Shown: piece after piece, positions 47,201 through 51,700 of the stretch
Layout: the number at the start of each line of letters is the position of its first letter
Position numbering within the stretch: the stretch's first letter is position 1
From: a virus
Virus record (IMG/VR): IMGVR_UViG_3300030117_005840
Coordinates: 1 to 63,321 of that record
Strand: one strand, 5' to 3'
DNA length: 63,321 nucleotides
Program-made: the position numbers and the translations under genes
The notes under the pieces: model-generated
The model's database searches: none
What the model saw: only the letters and a program-made list of their open reading frames with translations
What the model was told of the DNA's origin: nothing

Positions 47201-47672
47201 CAATTTCGACCCAATCTTCGCATTAGGTAGGGAGTTCTATCCCGCCAGAGAGTATACAATCAAACCGGTTGATCAGCTTGAGCGTTACCTAAGAACCCGA
47301 AGTGAGGAAATGAAAAGGGCTAAGATGCTTACACGCCGTTTAAGATGGGAAAATATCTCAGATGAAGATGTCCGTAAGATAGCACAGAGGGATGTAGAAA
47401 AACGTAAGCGCATCAATAAAGATATGCAGCGCATGTTTAAAGGGTTTGAGAGCATGGGAATTTCCGAAGGTAAGATTTACGATATCGCTAAGTCCAAGAA
47501 CTTTGGTAAGCGTAGGCTCGCGCTCCTGCACAGGGGTTACATGGAACGGCCAGTCTTATCTAAAGAGTTTCAAAGAGAGTTAGTCGGCAAGGGTGAGGAG
47601 TATGCCCGACGACTTCAAATCTTCACAGATGAAGTCAATAAGATGCCGCGCTTCATTCCATTAGATGACTAA
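32235..47672 (+). CDS. Giant polyvalent protein (5145 aa), probably ejected with DNA
   Basis: A 15.4-kb gene starting with GTG 40 bp after its neighbour. Segments recognised, in order: Ala/Gly-rich hydrophobic stretches near 492-532, 636-665 and 763-792; acidic linkers near 840-880 and 1000-1400; a helix with SEEMAHVA near 2472, like a zincin whose first His is Glu; a GNAT acetyltransferase core near 2926-2991 (RKGVAKALL); a TGT/DpdA-like transglycosylase domain near 3305-3535 (FLDSGAF); a methyltransferase-like domain near 3870-3990 (VYDPANRSPEHN); coiled coil near 4146-4226; hydrophobic or amphipathic segments near 4586-4616, 4770-4805 and 4815-4842; and a basic C-terminus. This is the architecture of large polyvalent proteins of phages and conjugative elements. 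By place it corresponds to the largest ejection protein. No RNA polymerase motif was found. Confidence 0.85.
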   Translation: MPDAPIPPLGGVNDPVLSPIKQEDTFNDYESWSNARGMTTEEPVESIRNYADYVREWHLNTGELTDEIDASINTALLQKAQQIGAIGTPDVDPDFEANAVNLVGARDISSDRKISLVRQALGDLEADNFSQKLEADPTDPYVNNRLNESKALLVRTGEIPFATISSIDGNERSIIGGPASRGAHLGDAFKRSAMAGTVSYADAAQALRFSQTKNSDGLNVFEQQELSELMVEMAAAKADKSNYDVMGGALKDVKEAISKADKINKEFIDTPYKSIEDAREALQRHYSKTRNSYGAKAHGRFSDRDIGRALQVFAAQDLNHSGAFEFYDDPEEDNRNIRMFGGVPMAHPTLMLRRDRFESAVDKDTRLTDEQRISLKQRRQAYVAGAFDHYKDILDETSATGSKWRAALQAGRVKGTPDVDILDNFLADPENYSHFKNQLTQFGSSIEASIAQLWSFPAQIFGSSSAREYNEKEAKEDARRREVAALFGEEFSWVLDAAGTASAVVVDALVSLGLAAFTGGVVGLGYLSTQAGSRVTAKGLAKKSMGLTLLKPKFYQSPKQLADDLIANNLIKTSGTDAAKVGVEKAIEAYTRAMSNRFMRQTTMAIPWGTRSGGGMFVSVYGSLPDTMSHEEKHAIALGAGLKAAASTILITSAFSKMGLGGFEDSLLNRGLSYKEMKQVLTKLSGQKVGNKEAEALIKSRMAEAIHELDRPFNKGVGKFLKARAKDALPEGMEEGLDEFVQSFIEAAALDEERPLIEHINRALVGARAGALIGGTLTPAMRAVNRFATGAGIKDAESYERDQIQNIISTLEENDSPLAAAELRNWTRTALARGPREALPPRPEGAPSLEEDVEAEATEITPPVEEDAELIPASPAKQKHHRQVNKTFANYYATDGATILPSVLPRITDEAELQAARNDADYNIDSDGVIYGVRIGGTWVGFPTRKATRKDSPETLGQDEMPFIDEVMAQGGPSPRPGFRRVKRKTIIESLEKDGVDEDGKDKYKTVEREVEDFEWVPMFEQEAPAIPKAYTTESGEVQYEFPFSAALDRPVEQKIQQLLLPLSEQTSLPLGEGEAVTEPDPSAIPEFAKLAEGDERELFERALEILSNSIKNEGRIQSKPVIDWLDNQFERNGTISPQLLDYITQTIEVAVQESGTVDSEMADFREAIFTSFNTSMSLMLEDRLRKKDVAKNQSDQFTDWQKKKEEDEKVYEQLEFNLSDKGQEDFNNEVTSARQKIKELWDVDPNTFPEYVKFEDEWPDVAADISPELLEKWKNRITEFYTRYLNPNLFAGEPISKAEDKRYLDHKNILNDYKNREGAFSDGAVENLYDEILDAERFILQAYDLYIQNPEGQSIIALPKEQAGNQILIVEDTSKINFEEGVIGDSQFAFNIGPIKRLEAAPAEDEAVIDDMTEVEIGVNLEDADSSTEYAEYLYFALEEVRNKEDYDDEGADKSVIETAGFRELASFLRDKRATDSPILANDKLPRASVKILGDELKRLANIASTADGYASVVDPLNNKADEILANLKATKPTTPTASTVIESKISRTEDGGREDELSLDVATLGLNIFGGHTLEGSDKADSSANLRFDNALNAEMQLWKSEAVSRWERAFELGDKEAMRVENTYLAALNSGSLSGRFGGSFVGMSFIGNLSASDGIPIALLERLYSDIKESYEYWRGAKKYDWFLPDVVRRDKHPEDVDLLRDKLKLLSDHLSEVRNDPSQLSPNSQEELPIFVGNTDTEDYHYNASWKKAGGNDLYIEIDTGFIADPLEKAAADKFVGAFSRLKVEKVGEGTGRHIRWRATLDGETLTKNDGSEAIFKKLKEAKEFVFNDDNTQPPDELTVLLNNVVYEPTSALPDPKFIVASGLRTRFLTEEDKAEILARPDAAAAEPVTDGITVFNSKWSTERLETEHGTERFPKETQQGRLDNARDYFGSGYELGLSGAQYEAPRWKWIYELTAFKEGYASGREQSDADETLETSIGSYEPSPNSVYSTHLSGDDGGDHIQPLLSGANSTEERQAILSEWTKRNPLASAQLSSFMTKWARIMAYRPIFVTKKEDGTSVYTYHEDWEAMVAEESERLRKENPDITEVEAYDNAAKSLIGDDYRERMRYASLLNSAVLGGFEETRMPSGYKEDEIPILDEPDMYFGINSSVLEEYKQEAETNIREEYNLSLNSTLVGYEEYIRLEQQRLAEVAWSEKMTQNPTGVMAEADAPLLVKAISSVLAIAESPGSPLNGRGLNTDISTDSFKKVLEMADEAAPFSEFVEFLESDEMFGESEATQEAINGILNYLGYDSVIDLRAVDPMQPSGMRRDTPATLVVFDSRRVKSGNPITFDDDGQIILPEDRIDLRDYDERRTQVAAFESTTPPPMISGTHNGMEAIAADDSENTATDIKRRVNDNVGLALDVASSNGVNTTVVRSLDYAPGGSKQNAPPMWAKGNMVYINPYGVARAISGLQDKDALHLSVTMVSEEMAHVASWNVLTRAEVQEVIDSLGDGDFTDIADEYYQDQSSKEASFARLNSPDPTVSGKEKYRLIEEKMRMHAQRVVRGFTTEEDNKFFRSNPNLLQRAIRYMKGFLRRLLELRKVQRQNPHLARATDRIVTQLRMMRGNFKAPDIEPFDVNNPESGMVALATQIDSTAELNDTSMIPVKYDEDDNIIQQPYDLLGSPLLTGKGFRNKGARDFTKPDYVELPYAVIKPDRAKVEAAIDSGAIDRAAALLAKQAEESLSDPELPEDIGQARFGVWGARSLRRLLYKAPVKASQSRWRIQPPAEQGISGGDLLAAELIFNRAAKQLDMDTAELHAVMQFAEKKIWAGNGWVDDVGVKEPEDTALHTSISLVGVPDDASEAIENIRSLGTTAVAFAGLSNEPVTAVRPSSLGFPKEWDAAYDSFKEVAERGGLPIGVENIYFKVKPGVNYKNEVELSLLWVPHTMQRKGVAKALLKALFKKADKTGAMVSALAKAYTTDGPQGKELVSFYQRAGMTGVGRMEPQAITDPEGFIADTIDSWQDIRDNEYEDELDWRKADDSPLTSEEQRILTTSPNEYYSSTGSRDRLTFPLIDPVPSDEALEIAVRRKQKDEAARHYMDEGLQIYRPYRGKEDAAPESYFPDLYTSIGDPPIPPATKRFVEGEMGSFSTDKLLYTIMNNGDPFTRESAEALNYTLNVLPDMDDADRLRQQNPDLSEEEIEMLAEWPWESQPTPIKGLNATMDDRGNLYIGAFEDPMTGEVEGEGGMYGYLPKSRVDEVFDTFRSGAAVNLHHLKKAIMGTMSIGAQAQSIHKRNYEKQPKTDGVHAPGEGFRARHGRLLQYWFRGGRVFLDSGAFAAFSAKNNILDAGSVDAAIKAGYPKTIVEQVYNNPKSSLLNWEEIVSFYEEWAALSINPTDALNLTVVAPDIIGDPIGTKELLEQYKDRLLGLMDKGVTVVVPAQRPNAPRDEASFADAVGDITSIFGEDSRRWNFVVGAPSAKAVWSKKELETYVDQVSRNDIPENQQAYRIHMLGANDERVRGLSKKSTHVLITGDTTADFVKEDQFDRTGRPLRKLETEAQWNKYEKVARDFAKMGQAIAKYSTARPLTRGAGQPLTGVATTPTSSDEQLELWSSLGGMDLWDSQDPNATKFPDWNLDIAKLDDPRMRGITMRHTGVSEATAPAGERLHIQRYPSFLMWDTFSFDKDEDGRPQPSISDPVSVKDMRLLNNAPDTNAPTIVREAHKQKKLNGLRYRGALLDDMGFDANTLQPEDIRVLGQSGRRTIVEVSLPEGMKQVFYLSSGRGRKAGIGGTTAGQWQPFGGFMDNISPRSGNVIPRWFIKDADYLTLPDGSNLVEKSADWLERNQEIVSQARLYGSASFTEISERLDELVEKVAPDKPMWISGGINAAIGGGASQEATNILLNRHGVTNVVYDPANRSPEHNEEAAKLIRGGQADTATVASVMNSGVSDDVRAHAIELAADAIKPNGSAYFWVTEHAANRYAESYRGFVNQVKKNFGEVITNESTAYKDGERIGSYDRLIVARKPIKELDGEEPVELASSIGSRPPTDEEILNATEFRHVLDLFDLPVLKAGGYKKPFKYKFMRWLAGSLDPRVRSLDDQRKFMMNQSLRTVTKFHENLKAQTIEAYGSLGKAPIKVIAAAIGNTRGARPSSADAKRIEDYVMQGVAAIDAKLKEQERIAKKGDITYKEVREARKQAKQQKALLEEEANAEYAVLTEQDRQRIIRDRADALDLLRNGNDTIPAAPELVDTLDRMRKYIDALSVKVKQLYGVSPELEARIDDQLGIYLTRSYRIFNESGWADKVLTDPSEEFQRIREKGEGYFREQFINAQTAMLLDKSRRDKSKALKAKDEVAFADAEMSASEAAAMAESQYNALSEGNRTYGQQQVEAFIEAYRNKGYMPAGLAGKSEGYKPLTDNLKRKKDLDPRLQELLGVYGEESFFDNMFRTFMTLSTMAANQNFLVRVAEMGREQGWLLTQEELNKKAAEDPDTYGGGNYVAVRPNVSSNDRKPNTLYDPFVNYIDRKTGEELDYGKANVSVASPLFAPKEFKEAMEKTFEPSLVSQMQDEASEVAQTMHKIASRATGLSMATKTLGSVGFYIRNIASNMLFFAPAQGFFSYRHMTKHLIKEGRRTLRWSSPEKIDSYYAELDALGIIGDELRPSVLKELVMGETTPETMMKDLDTMLADAEGNKALKQSKKFVEKLQELSRSVDAFYKIAYFEHELDVLRKAQRKSRDAGISDSISELSESELKREAARKVLMTAQSYSQAPPFVKGALKSWYGVVFAPFLRFKIEVPRIMINTGRLIWEEIKSDNSVIRNRGYRRLSGFTFAVGGLGTGMSYLISHMFGGLTDEEEEANRASMPHYLRSHTFITYKRDGELRSLDLTYINPFATMLDPMMRAFPEIMRGDVPEATREFMTALFANQFLDEQIMFGTIQSMIKNKNPDTDQPIVEATDSAEDALYKWGRFLFSEAIVPPSVERIGKGSDIMQLLMGDNAAGNFDPIFALGREFYPAREYTIKPVDQLERYLRTRSEEMKRAKMLTRRLRWENISDEDVRKIAQRDVEKRKRINKDMQRMFKGFESMGISEGKIYDIAKSKNFGKRRLALLHRGYMERPVLSKEFQRELVGKGEEYARRLQIFTDEVNKMPRFIPLDD

Positions 47673-47678
47673 ACAAAA

Positions 47679-47716
47679 ACTCCTTGCCCATACAAATAGT
47701 AAAATGGGCAAGGAGT
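47679..47716. terminator. Bidirectional terminator between convergent operons
   Basis: A perfect 13-bp stem (ACTCCTTGCCCAT with ATGGGCAAGGAGT) with a 12-nt loop. Read leftward it is followed by TTTTTGTTT, a proper T run, so it is best for the leftward early operon. It also closes the giant gene, 6 bp after its stop. Confidence 0.8.
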
Positions 47717-47867
47717 CTGTGTTGCTGTTACAAAAAAGGATGTTTAATGGACAGTAAACCAAAACTGAAATCTGCCGTCCAGAACTCTCTTCTGGCACTA
47801 TTTCCTTTTAAGTAATCAGCGCGACTGATCTACGTCAGTATAGATATAATTCACCTATACAGACATG
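47717..47867. other. Intergenic stretch with weak hairpins
   Basis: No gene is seen in these 151 bp. CCAGAA/TTCTGG (about 47781-47797) and GTATAG/CTATAC (about 47837-47859) can form short stems, and the T-rich TTTTTTT lies just after the stop of the leftward gene. They may assist in terminating the leftward operon. Confidence 0.4.
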
Positions 47868-48104
47868 TCAATTTTTTTCCTGTGAAGGAATATTAGCACC
47901 TGCGCCCAAGGTAAAAACGGCGAACCCTACTTTGTTTCCTTGCACGTCAACTAGCTTATTCTTAATACTTACATCTGAAGGCGCATCATCTTCCATGTTC
48001 CAAACAGCGGATTCAGTTACCTGCTCAAATATGTGTCTGAGTGATTCAGCGGGGCGTGGATAGAACGCACCTTCCGTAAGGTCAATTTTTACGTCAATAA
48101 TCAT
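47868..48104 (-). CDS. Small early-type protein, 78 aa
   Basis: A 78-residue protein with a strand-helix-strand look (MIIDVKIDLTEGAFYPRPAESLRHIFEQV ... KVGFAVFTLGAGANIPS). No family recognised. It is the last gene of the leftward early operon and overlaps the DnaA-like gene by 4 bp, so the two are coupled. Confidence 0.65.
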   Translation of the reverse strand: MIIDVKIDLTEGAFYPRPAESLRHIFEQVTESAVWNMEDDAPSDVSIKNKLVDVQGNKVGFAVFTLGAGANIPSQEKN

Positions 48105-48418
48105 GCTTCATTCCTCCGTCCTAGCACTTCTTCCCTGACATCGTTCACTGCTTTAAGCACAGTCTCGTCTCCTGCTTTAATCCGGTTCTTTATCTTACGC
48201 ACGGCAACGTGACATGTTGCGGGGGCTCTGTTAAATACGGTCGCGGCATCATCTAGATTAGCTCCCATCTCCCTTGCGACATACATTCCAATAGCCGCCC
48301 AATTAGCGAACATATGCTTGTTATTAAATACTATGTCATGCGATTTAAATCCACTTACAGCCGCAGTTGCCTTGGCTAGATTATTTATATCTTTTTGTCT
48401 TATCAATTTCAGGTTCAT
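48101..48418 (-). CDS. DnaA domain IV-like (Bac_DnaA_C-type) protein
   Basis: The start at 48418 (MNLKLIRQKD) is chosen because the upstream gene ends two bases before it; 105 residues. The region KHMFANWAAIGMYVAREMGANLDDAATVFNRAPATCHVAVRKIKNRI follows the DnaA C-terminal pattern R...R..AMYL.R......IG..FG.RDHTTV..A..KI, with ATCHVAVRKI in place of the DnaA signature. Free-standing copies could bind DnaA boxes and redirect or block host initiation, or help phage initiation. No ATPase domain is present. Confidence 0.6.
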   Translation of the reverse strand: MNLKLIRQKDINNLAKATAAVSGFKSHDIVFNNKHMFANWAAIGMYVAREMGANLDDAATVFNRAPATCHVAVRKIKNRIKAGDETVLKAVNDVREEVLGRRNEA

Positions 48419-48419
48419 T

Positions 48420-48644
48420 TTATATGTTAAGGTTAGGTAAGTTAAACATTTCGGGGTGATCTTGTATACTGTCTTGAGTCTCCTCAATTATCTCGTCATC
48501 AAATGGATGTGAAGGCAATGCTGTCATTATTGTTTTGCCCATTACTGGATGCACCTTCATCTCGGTAACGCAACCCTCATCATCTATTGTAAAGTCCGCT
48601 ATGACAGGCAGGCCAGCAGGGGATATGTGTCTTATGATATTCAT
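48420..48644 (-). CDS. Small acidic protein, 74 aa
   Basis: The start at 48644 shares one base with the upstream stop (TAATG). It has a strand-rich N-terminus (IIRHISPAGLPVIADFTIDDEGCVTEMKVHP) and an acidic end (DDEIIEETQDSIQDHPEM). No known family. The acidity is shared by most proteins of this operon, as is common for early phage inhibitors. Confidence 0.6.
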   Translation of the reverse strand: MNIIRHISPAGLPVIADFTIDDEGCVTEMKVHPVMGKTIMTALPSHPFDDEIIEETQDSIQDHPEMFNLPNLNI

Positions 48645-48895
48645 TAAAGCGTTACCTCCTCTGTCCATTTAGGTAATGGTTGGTTGGTCGCGGCGCGGAT
48701 GGTTTCAAGAACCTCCATACACGCCCATTCAAGATTGACGTTCGGAGGATTGTCGTCCGATGCCCTATGTAATATCTCAGCAACCCACATAAGCCGTTTC
48801 AGCATTTCGGGAGCATTCCGGTATATCCGTTCTGTCTCCTCATCAGGCAATCGCCAAAGAGGAATCTTTGTTTTCTGTTCTTCGCTATGTTTCAT
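48644..48895 (-). CDS. Small helical protein, 83 aa
   Basis: An 83-residue protein, mainly helical (PDEETERIYRNAPEMLKRLMWVAEILHRASDD ... EWACMEVLETIRAAT). No recognised domain. It is coupled to the next gene by one base. Ten bases before its start an AGGGTTC repeat tract begins, which also codes the end of the upstream protein. Confidence 0.6.
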   Translation of the reverse strand: MKHSEEQKTKIPLWRLPDEETERIYRNAPEMLKRLMWVAEILHRASDDNPPNVNLEWACMEVLETIRAATNQPLPKWTEEVTL

Positions 48896-48904
48896 GTTAA
48901 ATGA

Positions 48905-48926
48905 ATCAGGGTTCAGGGTTCAGGTT
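48905..48926. repeat. AGGGTTC heptamer tract 1
   Basis: ATCAGGGTTCAGGGTTCAGG: two to three copies of an AGGGTTC heptamer at the 3' end of a leftward gene. The same unit is at 49284-49309 and 52398-52445. Confidence 0.7.
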
Positions 48927-49265
48927 ACCAATATAAGTATTCGCCACTTCGTCGATGATATCGTCAAAATTCAGTTGAGTGAAGTCCAAGTCCAGCGTGC
49001 CGTCTACAGCCTCGCGGATCAGTTTTTGTTTGATCTTCTTCGCCGTTTCAACGGCAACCTCTCTCGCGCCTTGTTCCTCGACGGGGGTGAGCATATCAGC
49101 CAACTGCTCCTCGCCGTAGTCGTTGAATGATTCTGCGACCCATGAATAATCGCAGTCTATCGCCTCGTAGACGATTACATTTCCTTGCTCATCCACCTCT
49201 GGGTTACCGTTATCATCCACTCTCTCGAAAGAGATATCGTGCAGGATTATTGTGAAGTTTTTCAT
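48906..49265 (-). CDS. Acidic early-type protein, 119 aa
   Basis: A 119-residue acidic protein (FERVDDNGNPEVDEQGNVIVYEAIDCDYSW then a helical middle). Its last residues NLNPEP are coded by the AGGGTTC heptamer tract (48905-48926). No family recognised. The upstream gap (49266-49303) contains another heptamer tract. Confidence 0.6.
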   Translation of the reverse strand: MKNFTIILHDISFERVDDNGNPEVDEQGNVIVYEAIDCDYSWVAESFNDYGEEQLADMLTPVEEQGAREVAVETAKKIKQKLIREAVDGTLDLDFTQLNFDDIIDEVANTYIGNLNPEP

Positions 49266-49283
49266 AATATTTTTGTATGTGTT

Positions 49284-49309
49284 TAGGGTTCAGGGTTCAG
49301 GGTTCAGCA
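49284..49309. repeat. AGGGTTC heptamer tract 2
   Basis: Three tandem copies of AGGGTTC in the gap between two leftward genes. The tract supplies the TGA stop of the upstream gene (49304-49636). Possible slippage site or protein-binding array. Confidence 0.75.
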
Positions 49310-49636
49310 GTCTATGTTCAAGTTCATCTTCACCTCATTCAATGTATTCAATAGCTCATCCGCGTATTCTTTAACCTCGTCCGTGTAATTGACGGTGATA
49401 GCATAGTAATTACCATCCTCACAGGGATCACAGGGACTAGGTGTTGTTTCATAATGCTTGTCCAGTTCATAGTATTTCACTAATGCCTCTTTGTAGGTAT
49501 CGAAGATGTGGCCTTCGACATAAGTAGAGTCGAAGATGCCTCTATTGGCATCCACTTTATCCTCACGGACATCGACATAGAAGTCATCATCATCTCCAAA
49601 TCTAAGGAATATTTCGTATTCTATTTTAAACTTCAT
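49304..49636 (-). CDS. Acidic early-type protein, 110 aa
   Basis: A 110-residue protein starting FKIEYEIFLRFGDDDDFYVDVRED with strongly acidic composition and aromatic residues, perhaps a DNA-mimic-like or host-binding protein by composition alone. Its ATG is preceded by a variant of the shared leader (GAAAGGCAATAGAAT). Confidence 0.6.
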   Translation of the reverse strand: MKFKIEYEIFLRFGDDDDFYVDVREDKVDANRGIFDSTYVEGHIFDTYKEALVKYYELDKHYETTPSPCDPCEDGNYYAITVNYTDEVKEYADELLNTLNEVKMNLNIDC

Positions 49637-49639
49637 ATT

Positions 49640-49765
49640 CTATTGCCTTTCTTGTCTTGTGTATTTGTTATCCAATTGGCGTTGTTTCTTCTTACGCCTT
49701 CTTTTAAGAGCCTTTTCATCTGTTCGGGACAGACTGTTAACCGTTTCACGTATCTCCTTTTTCAT
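49640..49765 (-). CDS. 41-residue basic peptide
   Basis: A 41-codon frame in an otherwise empty gap, three bases from the next start. The product is very basic (EKALKRRRKKKQRQLDNKYTRQERQ) and helical, unlike its acidic neighbours. An AGGGAG purine run at -8 to -13 of the ATG is a good ribosome-binding site. It may bind nucleic acid. Confidence 0.5.
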   Translation of the reverse strand: MKKEIRETVNSLSRTDEKALKRRRKKKQRQLDNKYTRQERQ

Positions 49766-49783
49766 TTTACTCCCTCTCCGTTG

Positions 49784-50002
49784 TTAATTGACTTCAGGTG
49801 GGTCGGTAGGATCGTGGTCATTGAATTCCTCCAGATGAAAGTCAATGTCATCTTCTTTTATCCTCTCTATGAATTTGCGAAGTGCGACTTCTCTGATCTT
49901 TTCGTAAACATCAGCATCCCTTAAATCCCAATGAGCGGGATATGAGACGTTTACAAACGAGTCCATAAGGACATCGACTCCAGCAGTTTTTTCTTTACTC
50001 AT
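49784..50002 (-). CDS. Acidic early-type protein, 72 aa
   Basis: A 72-residue acidic protein (YEKIREVALRKFIERIKEDDIDFHLEEFNDHDPTDPPEVN). No family recognised. The whole 24-bp gap to the upstream methyltransferase is filled by the conserved leader that gives its ribosome-binding site. Confidence 0.6.
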   Translation of the reverse strand: MSKEKTAGVDVLMDSFVNVSYPAHWDLRDADVYEKIREVALRKFIERIKEDDIDFHLEEFNDHDPTDPPEVN

Positions 50003-50026
50003 TTTGTTGCCTTTCTGTTTTGGTTA
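50003..50026 (-). promoter_or_regulatory. Conserved ribosome-binding leader, copy 1
   Basis: Read leftward: AACCAAAACAGAAAGGCAAC followed by AAA then ATG. Near-identical leaders precede the genes starting at 50929, 51339 and 51672, and a variant precedes 49636. AGAAAGG serves as the Shine-Dalgarno region. Confidence 0.75.
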
Positions 50027-50929
50027 TTAACTCTTTAACTTTATCTTAACGTGGTCAATTTCTTTTCGATCTTCGGGTATCTCAAAATAAGAAGATAGGA
50101 TGTCCCAATCTGCATTTCGTATAGTCCGAACTTCGCCCAAATGGAAGCTCACCCACGAATCTCCTATTTTTGAGTCGGACTTAACTCTCTCTAATTTCGT
50201 CTCACAGATTTGTTTATACTCTTCGTTCAAATCAAAACCGATATAGCGTCTGCCTAATCGCTTCGCCGCTATTGCTGTTGTGCCAGTTCCCATGAAAGGA
50301 TCAAGGACAATGTCATCTTCATCGGTCGTCATTAAGATTAGCCGTTCCAACAAAGGAATAGGTAATTGACATGGGTGTTCGTCTCTATACTTGTTGTGTT
50401 TTATTCGATGGATGTCAGTCCATACATCAGATATTAAGCAACCAAAGGGATGCATACTTGCTTTTTTCCCACCATAATCCTTTTTTAAATGGGTAGATTT
50501 TCTGTCTCTCTCATGGGGCATTCGCATCTCATAAATCTTCGCTTGTTTAGTCTCTTTTACATAAAAAAGAATTCCGTAGTGCGCGGGTTGCAAGCTCTTA
50601 CCCATAGGTGAAGTAGGGGCGTTCCAAGATATCCAATGTTTGAATTCCGCGTATTCGTTTAATGATGCGCTAAAGAACGATAACCATTTTGGTATGTTAT
50701 GGACTAATATAGAGCCTGTAGGTTTAGTTACCCTGACCATCTCAGATATCCATTCATCGCACCAATCCAGATACTCTTTGAACTCTAAAGAGTCGCTATA
50801 ATTGGTGTATTTCTTTTTTAAATTAAAGGGCGGATCGGCAAAGGCCATATCCACAGAGTCGTCAGGAATCCCTTTTAATAACTCCAAACAGTCGCCTGTT
50901 ATTATTTTGTTAATCATATCCGTAATCAT
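50027..50929 (-). CDS. DNA adenine/cytosine-N4 methyltransferase
   Basis: A 300-residue beta-class N6/N4 methyltransferase: catalytic D32-PPF35 (motif IV) comes first and the SAM-binding F212-MGTG motif (motif I) follows near residues 212-217, with LERLILMTTDEDDIVLDP in between. It probably protects phage DNA from restriction or marks sites for packaging or expression. No partner endonuclease is adjacent. The target sequence cannot be read off. The start at 50929 is supported by the shared leader; the ATG at residue 5 is less likely. Confidence 0.85.
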   Translation of the reverse strand: MITDMINKIITGDCLELLKGIPDDSVDMAFADPPFNLKKKYTNYSDSLEFKEYLDWCDEWISEMVRVTKPTGSILVHNIPKWLSFFSASLNEYAEFKHWISWNAPTSPMGKSLQPAHYGILFYVKETKQAKIYEMRMPHERDRKSTHLKKDYGGKKASMHPFGCLISDVWTDIHRIKHNKYRDEHPCQLPIPLLERLILMTTDEDDIVLDPFMGTGTTAIAAKRLGRRYIGFDLNEEYKQICETKLERVKSDSKIGDSWVSFHLGEVRTIRNADWDILSSYFEIPEDRKEIDHVKIKLKS

Positions 50930-50946
50930 TTTGTTGCCTTTCTTTT
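50930..50946 (-). promoter_or_regulatory. Conserved ribosome-binding leader, copy 2
   Basis: AGAAAGGCAACAAAATG core upstream of the methyltransferase ATG. Here the upstream part is A-rich and not AACCAAAAC. Confidence 0.7.
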
Positions 50947-51339
50947 TTACACTTGCGGGAGTTGCTCGGGATCGACGGCCTGAGTGTTCCCGTAGATAGG
51001 CAATCCCAAGTTGGTTAGGGGGGCGAGCTTATACTCACCGGACTTCACTTTGGCGCGGAGTTCCGTCACCCTCGGGTCACCCACAGCATGTCCATGGTGC
51101 CTCTCCAGCCACCCTAACCATCTACACAGCCATTGGGTGTCTGCCGTAGTGCGTTCCTCATCCTCCCACCAACCTTGGTCTATTATTATCCCGAAATCGC
51201 CCTTAAACGCGACGGTGGTTCCTTTAGATTGGAACCAATTCCCTAGGGGAGTGGTTATATTGGATTGGGTTTTGTAGGCATCGATGCCGTCTCTAATGTC
51301 CATTACGTATGGAGCTATTAGTTTTTCTTCAGTTTGCAT
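50947..51339 (-). CDS. Early-type protein, 130 aa
   Basis: Unrecognised. It is rich in Trp and Asp/Glu in the middle (IIIDQGWWEDEERTTADTQWLCRWLGWLERHHG) and ends in a Pro-rich tail. The aromatic-acidic mixture suggests a protein-binding surface. It lies between two copies of the conserved leader. Confidence 0.6.
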   Translation of the reverse strand: MQTEEKLIAPYVMDIRDGIDAYKTQSNITTPLGNWFQSKGTTVAFKGDFGIIIDQGWWEDEERTTADTQWLCRWLGWLERHHGHAVGDPRVTELRAKVKSGEYKLAPLTNLGLPIYGNTQAVDPEQLPQV

Positions 51340-51363
51340 AGGTATGTTGCCTTTCTGTTTTGG
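51340..51363 (-). promoter_or_regulatory. Conserved ribosome-binding leader, copy 3
   Basis: AACCAAAACAGAAAGGCAAC followed by ATACCT and the ATG at 51339. It fills the entire gap between two genes. Confidence 0.7.
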
Positions 51364-51672
51364 TTAGCGAATTGCGGATGTATCCACACCCTCCCAATAG
51401 TTCAGTCTACTTGATGCGATATGCTGTTTTGTATAGTTGTCCAACAAGGCCGCATATTCTTGATGTGATATTTCAACTACTGATTCCCTGTGTAAGAAAT
51501 AGGCTGGAAGCACTCCCGCCGCTTCCGGTATGAACTCAGCTATGGTTACCCAATTACCTGTGAAGGAAGGCCACACACCTTCTGTATTTTTAAAGTAAAA
51601 ACTTATCTCTGCTGTTTTACTCCACGCACCTTTGAGTTGTGCGGTTTGTTTTGCTTGTTTTACTGTAATCAT
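51364..51672 (-). CDS. Early-type protein, 102 aa
   Basis: A 102-residue protein with no recognised domain (ITVKQAKQTAQLKGAWSKTAEISFYFKNTEGVW then a helical C-terminus). It has no strong charge bias, unlike its neighbours. Conserved leaders lie on both sides. Confidence 0.6.
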   Translation of the reverse strand: MITVKQAKQTAQLKGAWSKTAEISFYFKNTEGVWPSFTGNWVTIAEFIPEAAGVLPAYFLHRESVVEISHQEYAALLDNYTKQHIASSRLNYWEGVDTSAIR

Positions 51673-51700
51673 TTTGTTGCCTTTCTGTTTTGGTCTTGGT
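51673..51700 (-). promoter_or_regulatory. Conserved ribosome-binding leader, copy 4
   Basis: GACCAAAACAGAAAGGCAAC followed by AAA then the ATG at 51672. Same core as the other copies. Confidence 0.7.

Noticed and set aside
32235-47672. N4-type virion RNA polymerase in the giant protein, with the hairpin elements as its promoters
   Set aside because: I searched by eye for T7/N4 polymerase motifs (Asp motif A, R-x3-K-x7-YG motif B, HDS motif C) and found none. The stems are also longer than N4 hairpin promoters. A structure search could reopen this.
48905-49309. Telomere-like repeats
   Set aside because: AGGGTTC resembles some telomeric units, but only two to three copies are present, internal to the genome and partly coding.
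50027-50929. Restriction-modification system
   Set aside because: Only the methyltransferase is present. Neighbouring early proteins have no nuclease motifs, so a solitary phage methyltransferase is more likely.
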